Source of the DNA: an uncultured Clostridia bacterium | Lineage (GTDB): Bacteria > Bacillota > Clostridia > Oscillospirales > Oscillospiraceae | Length of the DNA: 64,000 nucleotides | Assembly: GCA_947170435.1 (NCBI GenBank) | Contig: CAMVTO010000002.1 | Location: 1 to 64,000, forward strand | Reading direction: 5' to 3' | Notes under the pieces: generated by a model | What the model was told of the DNA's origin: nothing | Seen by the model: the letters and a program-made list of their open reading frames with translations, nothing else | Databases searched by the model: none | Translations under genes and position numbers: made by a program | Shown here: positions 34,242 to 42,109 of the stretch, piece by piece | Layout: each line of letters starts with the position of its first letter | Numbering within the stretch: the stretch's first letter is position 1

Positions 34242-36542
34242 ATGAAAACAATTAAAAAATGTGTATCGCTTGCTCTGCCTCTGGCGCTGTTGGTCTCCCT
34301 GTGCGCGGGGTTTTCCGTGCCGGCGCTCGCCGCAAGCGACATCGCGCTGACCTATGACCTGAGCGCTGGAGGCGACCATGTCGTCTCCGTCGAAAACCCG
34401 GGCGACACCGTCGCTGTGACCTTTGCCATGCGGCGTACCGACGCCACCGAGAACTACTCGCTCTTCTCCATGCAGAACGAGATCGAGTACGACATGAGCT
34501 TCTTCGAGTTTGTCAGCGCCGCGGCGGTGCACAGCGCCAATTATAACGGCATCACGACACGGCCGACAATCCTGCATCAGACGCGCACCACCGGTCAGAG
34601 CATCGTCAAGACGACGATCATGACGGCGAACGACGTCTATCAGGCGGAGGAGACGTTCTGCACCGTGACGCTGCGTGTGCGGACAGACGCCGGATTGCAA
34701 ACAGGCGACAGCGGCTGGGTCCGCTCCAGCGAAGCCAAGGCAAACGAGCGTGACGTGGACGCCTGCGCCGTCACCGCGCAGGACCTGACCGTGTTCCTCG
34801 GCGCAATTCCCACAACGAGCTATCAGGTCAGCTTTGACGCCAACGGCGGCACATGGAGCACCGCCGCCGACGATCCGAGCGGAACCTATGCCGCCAACGC
34901 GTCCATCACCCTTCCCACGCCCGTGCGCGAGGGCTACGTCTTCGACGGCTGGTACGTCGGCACGACAGCGGTGGACGGCACGGCATATACGGTGACCGCG
35001 GACGCCACGCTGACCGCGCACTGGCGCGGCAGCTACACCGTTACGTATGTACTGGCCGGTGGAAACAATCTTTCCGGCGGCAACACCGTGGGCGCCAACG
35101 AGGGCGACATGATCACGCTGCCGAAGCCGGTTCGCGTCGGTTATGTGTTCAACGGTTGGTCTGACGGCACAGCGACATATGTCGCCGGTGCGAGCTATAC
35201 CGTGAAAGGCAATGCAACGCTGACCGCCACATGGACTGCATGCGCGCACCCCGAAGCGAGCCGTCAGGTGACCGGAAGCCGCACTGCTTATCTGCACAGC
35301 GGCCTATCCGTCCATGACGTGCAGGTGAGCACTGACTATCGCTGCGGCGACTGCGGCGCGGTGCTAGACAGCGTGACCGCGACGACCGCTTCCGGCGTGG
35401 CGTGTACAGGGACACACATAGGCGAAAACTGGCTCAGCAACGCCACCCAGCACTGGCATCACTGCGATGTGGAGAACGCCGATGTTGATATTGCCGACCA
35501 CGTTTACGACAACGACGCCGATACGACCTGCAACGTCTGCGGCTATACCCGCACGGTCGAAACCGGCGGCGGAACCGGAGGCGCAGGCGGCGGTGGCGGC
35601 GGCACAGGCGGAGGCGGTGGCGCCGGCGGCGGAAGCATCGTGAATCCCGGTGGAGGTACCACCACCATCGTGGATAACGAGGTCCCGTTGGCGGACGTGG
35701 ACAGCATCATCGTCACCAGCCTCGTCGATCCCACCACGGGCGCCAGCGTCAGCGGCGAGCGCGACGAGAACGGCCACGTGGTCGTCACCGTAAAGGACGC
35801 CGGCGGCAACGTGCTCGACACCGTCCCCGGCGGCGTGCGGGTCTCCTTCACCATCCGCGAGGGCGAGGTCGCGATCCTGCTGGACAAGGACGGCAACGAG
35901 ATCGATCTGCTGGAGAAGTCCATCGTCGAGGACCAGACCGCCTATGTGCTCGTGGACGGAAGCTGCACCATCGACATCAAGTACAACGCCAAGCCGTTCG
36001 ACGACGTGATGCCCTACGACTGGTTCAACAGCGCGGTCGTGTTCGCATCCAGCCACGAGCTGTTCCAAGGTGTCGCCGAGGGCGTGTTCGCGCCGAATAT
36101 GCCCATGACCCGCGGCATGCTGGTCACTGTGCTCTGGCGCCTGGAGAACAAGCCCGAGGACTTTGCGACGAATCAGTTCCCCGACGTGGCGGACGGCACA
36201 TGGTATACCGAAGCGGTGGGATGGGCGGCAAAGAACGGGCTTGTCAAGGGCTATGATAACGGAACATTTATGCCGGACCGCAACATCAGCCGTCAGGAGA
36301 TGGCGGCGATCCTGCACCGCTACATGAGCTATCTGGGCTACGATATGTCCGCACAGGACAACCTGTCGACCTTCGCAGATGGCGACAGCGTCGGCGCATG
36401 GGCTCTGCCGAGCGTGCAATGGGCTGTCGGCACCGGTATTATCACCGGCAAGGACGGCAGTCGCATCGACCCGCTCGGGAACGCTACCCGCGCGGAGGTT
36501 GCAACCATGTTTATGCGCATCGTGACCGAGATGGTCATGTAA
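34242..36542 (+). CDS. SLH-anchored surface protein with cohesin-like and InlB-B-type domains
   Basis: 766 aa. Signal peptide MKTIKKCVSLALPLALLVSLCAGFSVPALA; cohesin-like region at about 32-185 (ENPGDTVAVTFAM...SMQNEIEYDMSFFEF); two InlB-B-type repeats (REGYVFDGWYVG, RVGYVFNGWSDG) at about 193-335; a Gly-rich hinge near 445-475; three SLH motifs at the C-terminus (PFDDVMPYDWFNSAV, FPDVADGTWYTEAV, SVGAWALPSVQWAV) that bind secondary cell-wall polymer. The ORF-track start is 21 nt upstream; GAAGAAAGGGA supports 34242. It may tether the dockerin-bearing neighbour. Confidence 0.9.
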   Translation: MKTIKKCVSLALPLALLVSLCAGFSVPALAASDIALTYDLSAGGDHVVSVENPGDTVAVTFAMRRTDATENYSLFSMQNEIEYDMSFFEFVSAAAVHSANYNGITTRPTILHQTRTTGQSIVKTTIMTANDVYQAEETFCTVTLRVRTDAGLQTGDSGWVRSSEAKANERDVDACAVTAQDLTVFLGAIPTTSYQVSFDANGGTWSTAADDPSGTYAANASITLPTPVREGYVFDGWYVGTTAVDGTAYTVTADATLTAHWRGSYTVTYVLAGGNNLSGGNTVGANEGDMITLPKPVRVGYVFNGWSDGTATYVAGASYTVKGNATLTATWTACAHPEASRQVTGSRTAYLHSGLSVHDVQVSTDYRCGDCGAVLDSVTATTASGVACTGTHIGENWLSNATQHWHHCDVENADVDIADHVYDNDADTTCNVCGYTRTVETGGGTGGAGGGGGGTGGGGGAGGGSIVNPGGGTTTIVDNEVPLADVDSIIVTSLVDPTTGASVSGERDENGHVVVTVKDAGGNVLDTVPGGVRVSFTIREGEVAILLDKDGNEIDLLEKSIVEDQTAYVLVDGSCTIDIKYNAKPFDDVMPYDWFNSAVVFASSHELFQGVAEGVFAPNMPMTRGMLVTVLWRLENKPEDFATNQFPDVADGTWYTEAVGWAAKNGLVKGYDNGTFMPDRNISRQEMAAILHRYMSYLGYDMSAQDNLSTFADGDSVGAWALPSVQWAVGTGIITGKDGSRIDPLGNATRAEVATMFMRIVTEMVM

Positions 36543-36568
36543 GCGCAGACGAGATGCCATTGTATCAA

Positions 36569-36600
36569 AGGAAGGCGAGGCTTCGACCTCGCCTTCCTTT
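36569..36600 (+). terminator. Terminator of the SLH gene
   Basis: AAGGAAGGCGAGG / CCTCGCCTTCCTT with TTCGA-type loop. Confidence 0.9.
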
Positions 36601-37036
36601 GCGTGCCTATTTGGCGCATAACCGATGGAAACGCTTACTTTTATAATTATCGACATAGATATTGCGATTTTTAGCTTGACAAACACAACATATTGTGTTA
36701 TATGTACCAATGTAATTGATTGTATGTGCGTCCCAGTACGGGAGTTGGCCATGTGCCTCCTATTGCGGAAGCCCTGTGCTTCCGCCTTGCACACGTTATG
36801 TTGGATTGTACGCAAAGGATGCAGTAGGTGTACTGCGTCCTTTTTAATGTTTCTCCGCCGAAAGGCATAATCAGAAACGGCGTTTTCTTTGTGCGCTCGT
36901 CCATTCGCTGTCGTTGTGCAAAGCACAGGCTTTAGCTTTTTGCGAGCTCTACAGGAATCGCGCAGGACGCAGTAACACGAGATAACACGACGTAACACAA
37001 TCACCAAAAAAATTGCAAAATATCGATATTTTCTGC
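36601..37036. other. Gene-poor spacer in element C
   Basis: No supported gene. Contains the hairpin AAAGGATGCAGTA / TACTGCGTCCTTT with T-run at 36814-36845, which may end an unidentified short transcript. Confidence 0.5.
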
Positions 37037-37064
37037 TTGACAGGCAGAATTTACTCGATATAAT
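37037..37064 (+). promoter_or_regulatory. Strong orphan promoter
   Basis: TTGACA, 16-bp spacer, TATAAT. Followed about 200 bp later by a terminator, with no convincing gene between. Confidence 0.7.
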
Positions 37065-37069
37065 GAGAA

Positions 37070-37328
37070 TGTATTTGATCGACGATGCTGCCGCGCATGA
37101 TGAGCGGACGGAAATCGTCGGATTTAGGGCGGATCATTTTTTAGGGCGGATCTTTCTTAGGGCGGAGCATGGAGACAAGGGGGTACTATGCCCTTTTGCC
37201 TTTCCGCAAATCGACCGGGAAGAGTATTACGACCGAGAAAATAAAATAACCGAGAGCTTTTAAAAGACACGAGAAGACTTGAAGAGTCCCTTCATGGGAC
37301 AGAGACAGTCTTACCGTGTCTTTTTATA
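37070..37328 (+). ncRNA. Putative short transcript (small RNA or leader) with 17-bp repeats
   Basis: Bounded by the orphan promoter and the hairpin AAAGACAC...GTGTCTTTTT (37263-37328, inner AAGACT/AGTCTT). TTAGGGCGGA occurs at 37124, 37141 and 37157. An 18-codon ORF at 37188 (MPFCLSANRP..., AAGGGGG upstream) is the only ORF with a ribosome site. Either a small RNA or a leader-peptide transcript. Confidence 0.4.
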
Positions 37329-37605
37329 TATCTGCGCAAATGTACCGGTTCGCCACTCCGGTACAGCAGGAACGATGACATGACACCCCAAATTGATGAT
37401 GGACCAAGAATGCCGTTTGGACGGTACGGCAGAGAACCGTCCGGAGAGCCCGGCAAGCTCTCGCCTCCTGCGCCGATGCAGTCAGAGTGCATCGCCGGCG
37501 ACGCAGGCCTCCCTCGCAACCGATCCGCAGCCGGAGCGGATCAAAGGACACACGCGGCGATTGGTCAGAGCAATCGCGCACCCGAGTTCAGCGGGCGTGT
37601 CCGCC

Positions 37606-37684
37606 GCCTCGTCGAAGCAAACTGCGCTCGCTTCGTTTCCGCCTGACGGCGAAAACTGCGTATCGCTGCGTTGCTTCTCCTCTC
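37606..37684 (+). repeat. Dispersed repeat, copy 1
   Basis: About 78 bp matching the reverse complement of 48721-48799 with only a few differences by eye; shared core GGCGAAAACTGCGTATCGCT. The flanks (37330-37605, 37685-37953) are GC-rich with hairpins and no supported gene. Confidence 0.6.
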
Positions 37685-37953
37685 CGAACCGCAAACGCTT
37701 CGCTGGTTTGCGCTTCGGTAGGGGAACGGCGAAGAGAACGCATCAGTTCTCCCTGCGGCGTTTGTACTGACCATGTTCAAACCTCAATCAGAGACAGACG
37801 ACGCCTCGTTGCACCGAATTCCTCTGTTACAAAGGCTTCTCCGTCTCTGAGCTGCGCCGATTCCGCGGAAATCAAACGGAAACGGCGGCGGATGCCAACG
37901 GGTGGACTATGCCCATTCGCCTGAACGACTATCATCAATTTGGAGGTTCATTC

Positions 37954-38868
37954 ATGTCTACATACAACATCTATCTCGCCCTCGTCGCCCAGCTGGACAA
38001 GTTGGCGCGGCACAACCGGCAAGGGAGCTTTCAAACGAAACGGCGCTACTACGAGGCGATGCAGCGTTTTTGTCGCTACCTCGCCGAGGAATATCACCTG
38101 CAAAAGCTCTCGAACATCAGCGGCAAGCACTTCGCCGCCTACGCAGAGTATCTGCAGGAAAGCGGCAAGTCGGCGAGCACCATCAAGACCGATCTCGCGG
38201 CGATCCGATTCTTCCACGACAAGATGGAGCACGCCAAATATCGCCTGCCTGACAACGACGCCCTCGGCGTGGAGCTGGAGCGCCGGCGCTTCGGCGGCGT
38301 GGATCGCACATGGAGCGCGGTCGAGTTCAACCGCATGATCGGCAAGGCGGTGGAGGCGGGGCGTGACGATATTGCCTGCGCGCTGTATCTCGGACGCTTC
38401 GCCGGACTGCGTATCCACGAGGTCATGCGGATCGACACCGCCATTGCAGAGCAGGCGCTGCGCGAGGGCGCCATCACCATCAAGGGCAAGGGTGGAAAAA
38501 TCCGTACCGTCCCCATTGAGGATGAGCGCGTCCGCGTTGCCCTTGAGACCATGCTTAAACGCACCGAGCGCGGACACAAGCTGTTTGTGCCGGACGGCGC
38601 GCCAACCGACCGCGCCATCAACGGCGTGCAGTTGTTCATTCTCAAGCACCGAGACGCCGTTGCCGACGAGGGCCGCGAGGCAAACCTGACCTTCCATGGG
38701 CTGCGCCACAGCTATGCCGCGGACAAGCACCGTACGCTGACTGAAAAGGGCGTGAGTGCCCTCGACGCGCATTTCACCGTGTCGCGTCTGCTTGGCCACG
38801 AACGTCCCGATGTGACGAACATCTATCTTGCATCGGTCAAGAAAAAGGAGGCGCACGATGGAGAATAA
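37954..38868 (+). CDS. Tyrosine-type recombinase/integrase
   Basis: 304 aa, starting at ATG 37954 (GGAGG upstream; the ORF track starts 45 nt earlier). SAM-like N-terminal domain at about 10-100. Catalytic residues in FAGLRIHEVMR, FHGLRHSYAAD and LLGHERPDVTNIYL. The stop overlaps the following HTH gene. With two more genes it forms the integration module at the tRNA-proximal end of element C; its own target is unclear because the next integrase is the one beside att. Confidence 0.9.
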   Translation: MSTYNIYLALVAQLDKLARHNRQGSFQTKRRYYEAMQRFCRYLAEEYHLQKLSNISGKHFAAYAEYLQESGKSASTIKTDLAAIRFFHDKMEHAKYRLPDNDALGVELERRRFGGVDRTWSAVEFNRMIGKAVEAGRDDIACALYLGRFAGLRIHEVMRIDTAIAEQALREGAITIKGKGGKIRTVPIEDERVRVALETMLKRTERGHKLFVPDGAPTDRAINGVQLFILKHRDAVADEGREANLTFHGLRHSYAADKHRTLTEKGVSALDAHFTVSRLLGHERPDVTNIYLASVKKKEAHDGE

Positions 38869-39049
38869 GTATCGCTCCCTCGATGAACTGCCGCTGGCGC
38901 TCCGTGTGGAGGACTTGATGCCGATTCTCGGCATTGGGCGCAACACCGCCTATGAGTTGGTGCGCAGCGGACAGATTCGCAGCATCAAAATCGGGCGTCA
39001 AATCCGCGTGCCGCGCGACGCGGTGGCGGAGTTCCTCGGTAGGAATTGA
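38858..39049 (+). CDS. Excisionase-like HTH protein
   Basis: 63 aa. LRVEDLMPILGIGRNTAYELVRSGQIRSIKIG is a MerR/excisionase winged helix. AAGGAGG before ATG 38858, overlapping the recombinase end by 11 bp. Likely directionality factor for the element C integrase. Confidence 0.88.
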   Translation: MENKYRSLDELPLALRVEDLMPILGIGRNTAYELVRSGQIRSIKIGRQIRVPRDAVAEFLGRN

Positions 39050-39133
39050 CGCCACAACGACGCCAACGCTGCTCTCAAAGCTATGAATGACGCCGCGTTG
39101 ACGTCAAAGTATCTCAAACAAACGATTGCAAAA

Positions 39134-39181
39134 AAGCCGCACAGCGGGTATCATGGAGACATGATTCCTGCTGTGCGGCGG
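39134..39181. repeat. Imperfect inverted repeat before the element C integrase
   Basis: GCCGCACAGCGGGTATCATG...ATGATTCCTGCTGTGCGGC. The half-site GCCGCACAGC also occurs near the left arm sites at 5138 and 26157, so it is probably a regulatory or recombination-protein site. Confidence 0.5.
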
Positions 39182-39194
39182 GAAGGAGGTTATT

Positions 39195-40430
39195 ATGCCG
39201 CGCGGCAATAATAATACGAAGAATACAAAAGGCGCTTCCGGTGCCGGAACCATCCGGAAGAAGACCGTGGAGCGCAACGGAAAAGAATACACCTATTGGG
39301 AAGCTCGGTTCACCACCGGCTTCGATCCCGGCACGGGCAAGCAGATTCAGAAGTCCGTCACGGGCAAGACGCAGAAGGAAGTCGCGGAAAAGCTGCGTCA
39401 GATCACAAATGAGATTGACACAGGGACCTATATCGAACCGAGCAAGATGAAGCTGGGCGAGTGGCTGGATATTTGGGCGGAGAACTACCTGGGCGACGTG
39501 AAACCGTACACGGTGGCGTCCTACAATGGCGTGATTCGGAATCACATTAAGCCCGCGCTCGGCAATCTGCCGCTCGAAGAGATTCCGCCGCACGTCATCC
39601 AGATGTTCTACAATTCGCTGACGAAAGAGTCCAAAGGCAAAAAGCCGCTCTGCGCCAAAACGGTCAAGAACGTTCACGGCGTTCTTCATCGGGCGCTCCA
39701 GCAGGCGGTGCAGAACGGTTACATTCGCAGCAATCCGACCGACGCCTGCAAGCTGCCCCGCATCGTCAAAAAGGAGTTCTATCCGCTGGATAAGACGCAG
39801 ATGAGGCGGTTTTTGGATGCTGTTGCCGGTCATCGCTATGAAATCCTATATACGGTGACGCTCTTTACGGGGATGCGCGAGGGCGAGGCCATTGGCCTTA
39901 CTTGGGACTGCGTAGACTTTGAGCACGGCAAGCTGACTGTCAACAAGCAGCTTCAGCGAGAGAAGAAGACCGGTGCAAAGTACGTTTTCTCGACAGTGAA
40001 GAACGGCAAGACGCGCGTGATCGTGCCGGCTCCGTGGGTGATGCAGCTCCTTAAAAAACAGAAAGCGCAGCAGGCGGAGTGGCGGCTGCGCGCAGGAAGC
40101 GCGTGGCAACAGGGGAGCTTTGCCAATCTTGTTTTCACAGACGAACTGGGCCACTTTCTCTGGCTCCACAACATCTATCGTGACTTCAAGGAGATCGTGG
40201 CCTCCATCGGGCTCCCGCAGGTGCGCTTCCACGATTTGCGCCACAGCTATGCGATTGCCTCAATCCAAGCAGGCGACGACATCAAGACCGTCCAGAGCAA
40301 CCTTGGACACGCGACAGCGGCTTTCACGCTTGATGTTTACGGACACGTCACCGACCAGATGAAGGAAGCGAGCGCCGAGCGCATGGAGAGCTTTATCGGC
40401 GAGGTCCTTGCGCAGCAAAAAAGCTCATAA
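39195..40430 (+). CDS. Tyrosine site-specific integrase of element C
   Basis: 411 aa. N-terminal arm-binding domain (GAGTIRKKTVERNGKEYTYW), core-binding domain at about 75-185, catalytic TGMREGEAIGL, HDLRHSYAI, LGHATAAFTLDVYGH. ATG with GGAAGGAGG. Same family as the element B integrase but clearly divergent. It ends about 115 bp from the intact tRNA-Ser gene, with the paired arm sites at its 3' end. Confidence 0.93.
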   Translation: MPRGNNNTKNTKGASGAGTIRKKTVERNGKEYTYWEARFTTGFDPGTGKQIQKSVTGKTQKEVAEKLRQITNEIDTGTYIEPSKMKLGEWLDIWAENYLGDVKPYTVASYNGVIRNHIKPALGNLPLEEIPPHVIQMFYNSLTKESKGKKPLCAKTVKNVHGVLHRALQQAVQNGYIRSNPTDACKLPRIVKKEFYPLDKTQMRRFLDAVAGHRYEILYTVTLFTGMREGEAIGLTWDCVDFEHGKLTVNKQLQREKKTGAKYVFSTVKNGKTRVIVPAPWVMQLLKKQKAQQAEWRLRAGSAWQQGSFANLVFTDELGHFLWLHNIYRDFKEIVASIGLPQVRFHDLRHSYAIASIQAGDDIKTVQSNLGHATAAFTLDVYGHVTDQMKEASAERMESFIGEVLAQQKSS

Positions 40431-40450
40431 GGGAAAACATAAGGGAAAAC
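40429..40450 (+). repeat. Arm-type direct repeats beside element C integrase
   Basis: AAGGGAAAAC at 40429 and 40441, 12 bp apart, the first overlapping the integrase stop. Confidence 0.6.
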
Positions 40451-40508
40451 TTTTTGGGCGATTTTGAAAATCGAACTATTTTGGGTGATATTCTGGCAAC
40501 AAAAAGGA

Positions 40509-40541
40509 AAATCGCTTGAAACCATAATGATTTCAAGCGAT
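40509..40541 (-). terminator. Terminator of tRNA-Ser brought by element C
   Basis: AATCGCTTGAAA / TTTCAAGCGATT directly after the tRNA 3' end; on the minus strand it is followed by TTTTCC. Confidence 0.75.
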
Positions 40542-40545
40542 TCCT

Positions 40546-40638
40546 CTGGCGCAGTGGGAGGGATTCGAACCCTCGGGCCGCTTTTGGCGACCACACGATT
40601 TCCAGTCGTGCTCGTTATGACCACTTCGATACCACTGC
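40546..40638 (-). tRNA. tRNA-Ser (GGA)
   Basis: Minus strand: acceptor GCAGTGG pairs with CCACTGC, anticodon arm CACGA-CTGGAAA-TCGTG gives GGA, a long variable arm as expected for Ser, T-arm GAGGG-TTCGAAT-CCCTC, encoded CCA. Its last 23 bases are the integration site used by three stacked elements and remain intact. Confidence 0.95.
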
Positions 40639-40665
40639 ATATCGTTGCGCTCAACAGCGAATGCT

Positions 40666-40694
40666 ATTATATGCGATGCCTGAATGGAAGTCAA
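40666..40694 (-). promoter_or_regulatory. Promoter of tRNA-Ser
   Basis: Minus strand TTGACT, 17-bp spacer, TATAAT, ending 27 bp before the tRNA. Confidence 0.85.
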
Positions 40695-40705
40695 GCCCAA
40701 ATTTA

Positions 40706-40736
40706 CAAAAAAGGGGCGCTTTTGCGCCCCTTTTTC
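40706..40736 (-). terminator. Terminator of the small membrane-protein gene
   Basis: AAAAAGGGGCGC / GCGCCCCTTTTT immediately after the stop at 40741. Confidence 0.85.
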
Positions 40737-40740
40737 TGCG

Positions 40741-40914
40741 TTACATGCCGTGCGTCAGGTCATACCAGGCGGAGTCCATGGCGTTACCCATCCGCTGCAG
40801 TGCCTTGCCCACATCGGTTTTCATGGTACCCTGCCGGGACATGACGATGGCGCCGACTGCCGCGCCGGCCACCATACCGGCGCCCATGCCGCGTAAAAAC
40901 GTCGCGGTTTTCAT
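40741..40914 (-). CDS. Small Gly/Ala-rich membrane protein, unrecognised
   Basis: 57 aa (below the ORF-track limit): MKTATFLRGMGAGMVAGAAV then GAIVMSRQGT and a short polar tail. One glycine-zipper-like membrane helix at about 7-25. AAAGGAG before the ATG and a terminator directly after, so a real single-gene unit. Resembles the short YtxH-like membrane proteins of Firmicutes in layout only. Confidence 0.7.
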   Translation of the reverse strand: MKTATFLRGMGAGMVAGAAVGAIVMSRQGTMKTDVGKALQRMGNAMDSAWYDLTHGM

Positions 40915-41034
40915 GTTCGATCACACTCCTTTGTCCACGCAGGCAGTATGCCCGATTTGCGGTAAAACATACGCCGGTTGCCAAATCGCGACGCTTCCAG
41001 TATAATGTAGAAAAACGACAGAGAGGATCGCGCC

Positions 41035-42078
41035 ATGACTACCGTTTATCTTATTCGCCACGCGGAGGCGGAGGGGAATCTATATCGCCGCTGCCACGGT
41101 CACTACGACAGCACCATCACCGACAACGGCTATCGCCAGATCGCCGCGCTCGCGAAGCGCTTCGCAAACGAGCATATCGACGCGGCATACGCCAGCGACC
41201 TCACGCGCACGCAGACCACGGCACTGGCGATCACCCGCCCGCACGGCTTAACACTGCGTCTGGAGCCGAGGTTGCGGGAGGTGGGCGTCGGCGTATGGGA
41301 GGATCGGACATGGACGTACCTCACGAAGTTTGACCGCGCGCAGATGGTGAATTTCAATACCGACTCCGGCAACTGGCGCGCCTTCGGCGCGGAGACCATG
41401 GAGCGTGTGCGCGACCGGATGCTGGCAGCGCTGCATGAGATCATCGCGGCACATCCTTATGATACCGTCGCGCTGTTCAGCCACGGTATGGCACTGCGGC
41501 TGCTGGTGGGTGCGCTGAACGGCCTCACGATCGCGGAGATCGACAAGACGGGGCACGGAGAGAACACCTCCGTCACGAAGCTGGAGGCGGATGAGAATGG
41601 TATCCGTGTGGTCTACGCCAACGATGCCTCGCATCTCCCTGAGGAGCTGACCACGCTGCACAAGCAGTTGTGGACGAAGACGCCGGGCGGATTGGAGCCG
41701 GGCATCTGGTTCAAGCCGGACGCAGAAACACAGGGGCGCTTCCATGTGATGCAAGACGATGAGAGCGTCGGCGCGGTGGCGGTGGGCACGCCGGAGGCCG
41801 GCACGGCGGCGATCGAGGAGTTCTGGCTGGATGAGGTCGCACAGCACCGCAATCTGGGGATTCGGCTGGTGGGGCAGGCGATCGCCTACGCTCGCACGCA
41901 GGGCTGTGATACGCTGCTCTCGGCGCTGCCGCGCAGCGACAGCCGCGCCATCGACCGCGCCATGCGCTACGGTTTCACCGCGGTGCGCGGTATGCCGCAG
42001 GCAGTGGTGCTGGAAAAGTATTTCGGCAAGGACGCGGGCTACCGCATCGCGCGGTTCGATGAGGCGATGAGAGCATAA
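41035..42078 (+). CDS. Histidine phosphatase (PGM-like) fused to GNAT acetyltransferase
   Basis: 347 aa. Residues 1-195 are a histidine phosphatase: catalytic RHAEAEGN (RHG-type, here RHA), the GVWED region and the second His in LFSHGMALR. Residues about 220-345 look like a GNAT domain (VGAVAVG..., EEFWLDEVAQHRNLGIRLVGQAI). Two-domain fusions of this kind occur in clostridia; substrates are unknown. GAGAGGA before the ATG. Confidence 0.85.
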   Translation: MTTVYLIRHAEAEGNLYRRCHGHYDSTITDNGYRQIAALAKRFANEHIDAAYASDLTRTQTTALAITRPHGLTLRLEPRLREVGVGVWEDRTWTYLTKFDRAQMVNFNTDSGNWRAFGAETMERVRDRMLAALHEIIAAHPYDTVALFSHGMALRLLVGALNGLTIAEIDKTGHGENTSVTKLEADENGIRVVYANDASHLPEELTTLHKQLWTKTPGGLEPGIWFKPDAETQGRFHVMQDDESVGAVAVGTPEAGTAAIEEFWLDEVAQHRNLGIRLVGQAIAYARTQGCDTLLSALPRSDSRAIDRAMRYGFTAVRGMPQAVVLEKYFGKDAGYRIARFDEAMRA

Positions 42079-42108
42079 AAAAGTGACGGCGTAAGCCGTC
42101 ACTTTTTT
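42077..42108. terminator. Bidirectional terminator
   Basis: AAAAAAGTGACGGC / GCCGTCACTTTTTT with GTAA loop between convergent genes. Confidence 0.9.
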
Positions 42109-42109
42109 A

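Noticed and set aside
31924-34251. 775-aa minus-strand ORF
   Set aside because: Shadow of the surface protein; the plus strand carries signal peptide and domain motifs.
37063-37263. 66-aa ORF MRMYLIDDAAAHDER...
   Set aside because: Its ATG overlaps the -10 box of the promoter, so the transcript cannot include it with a leader, and there is no ribosome site.
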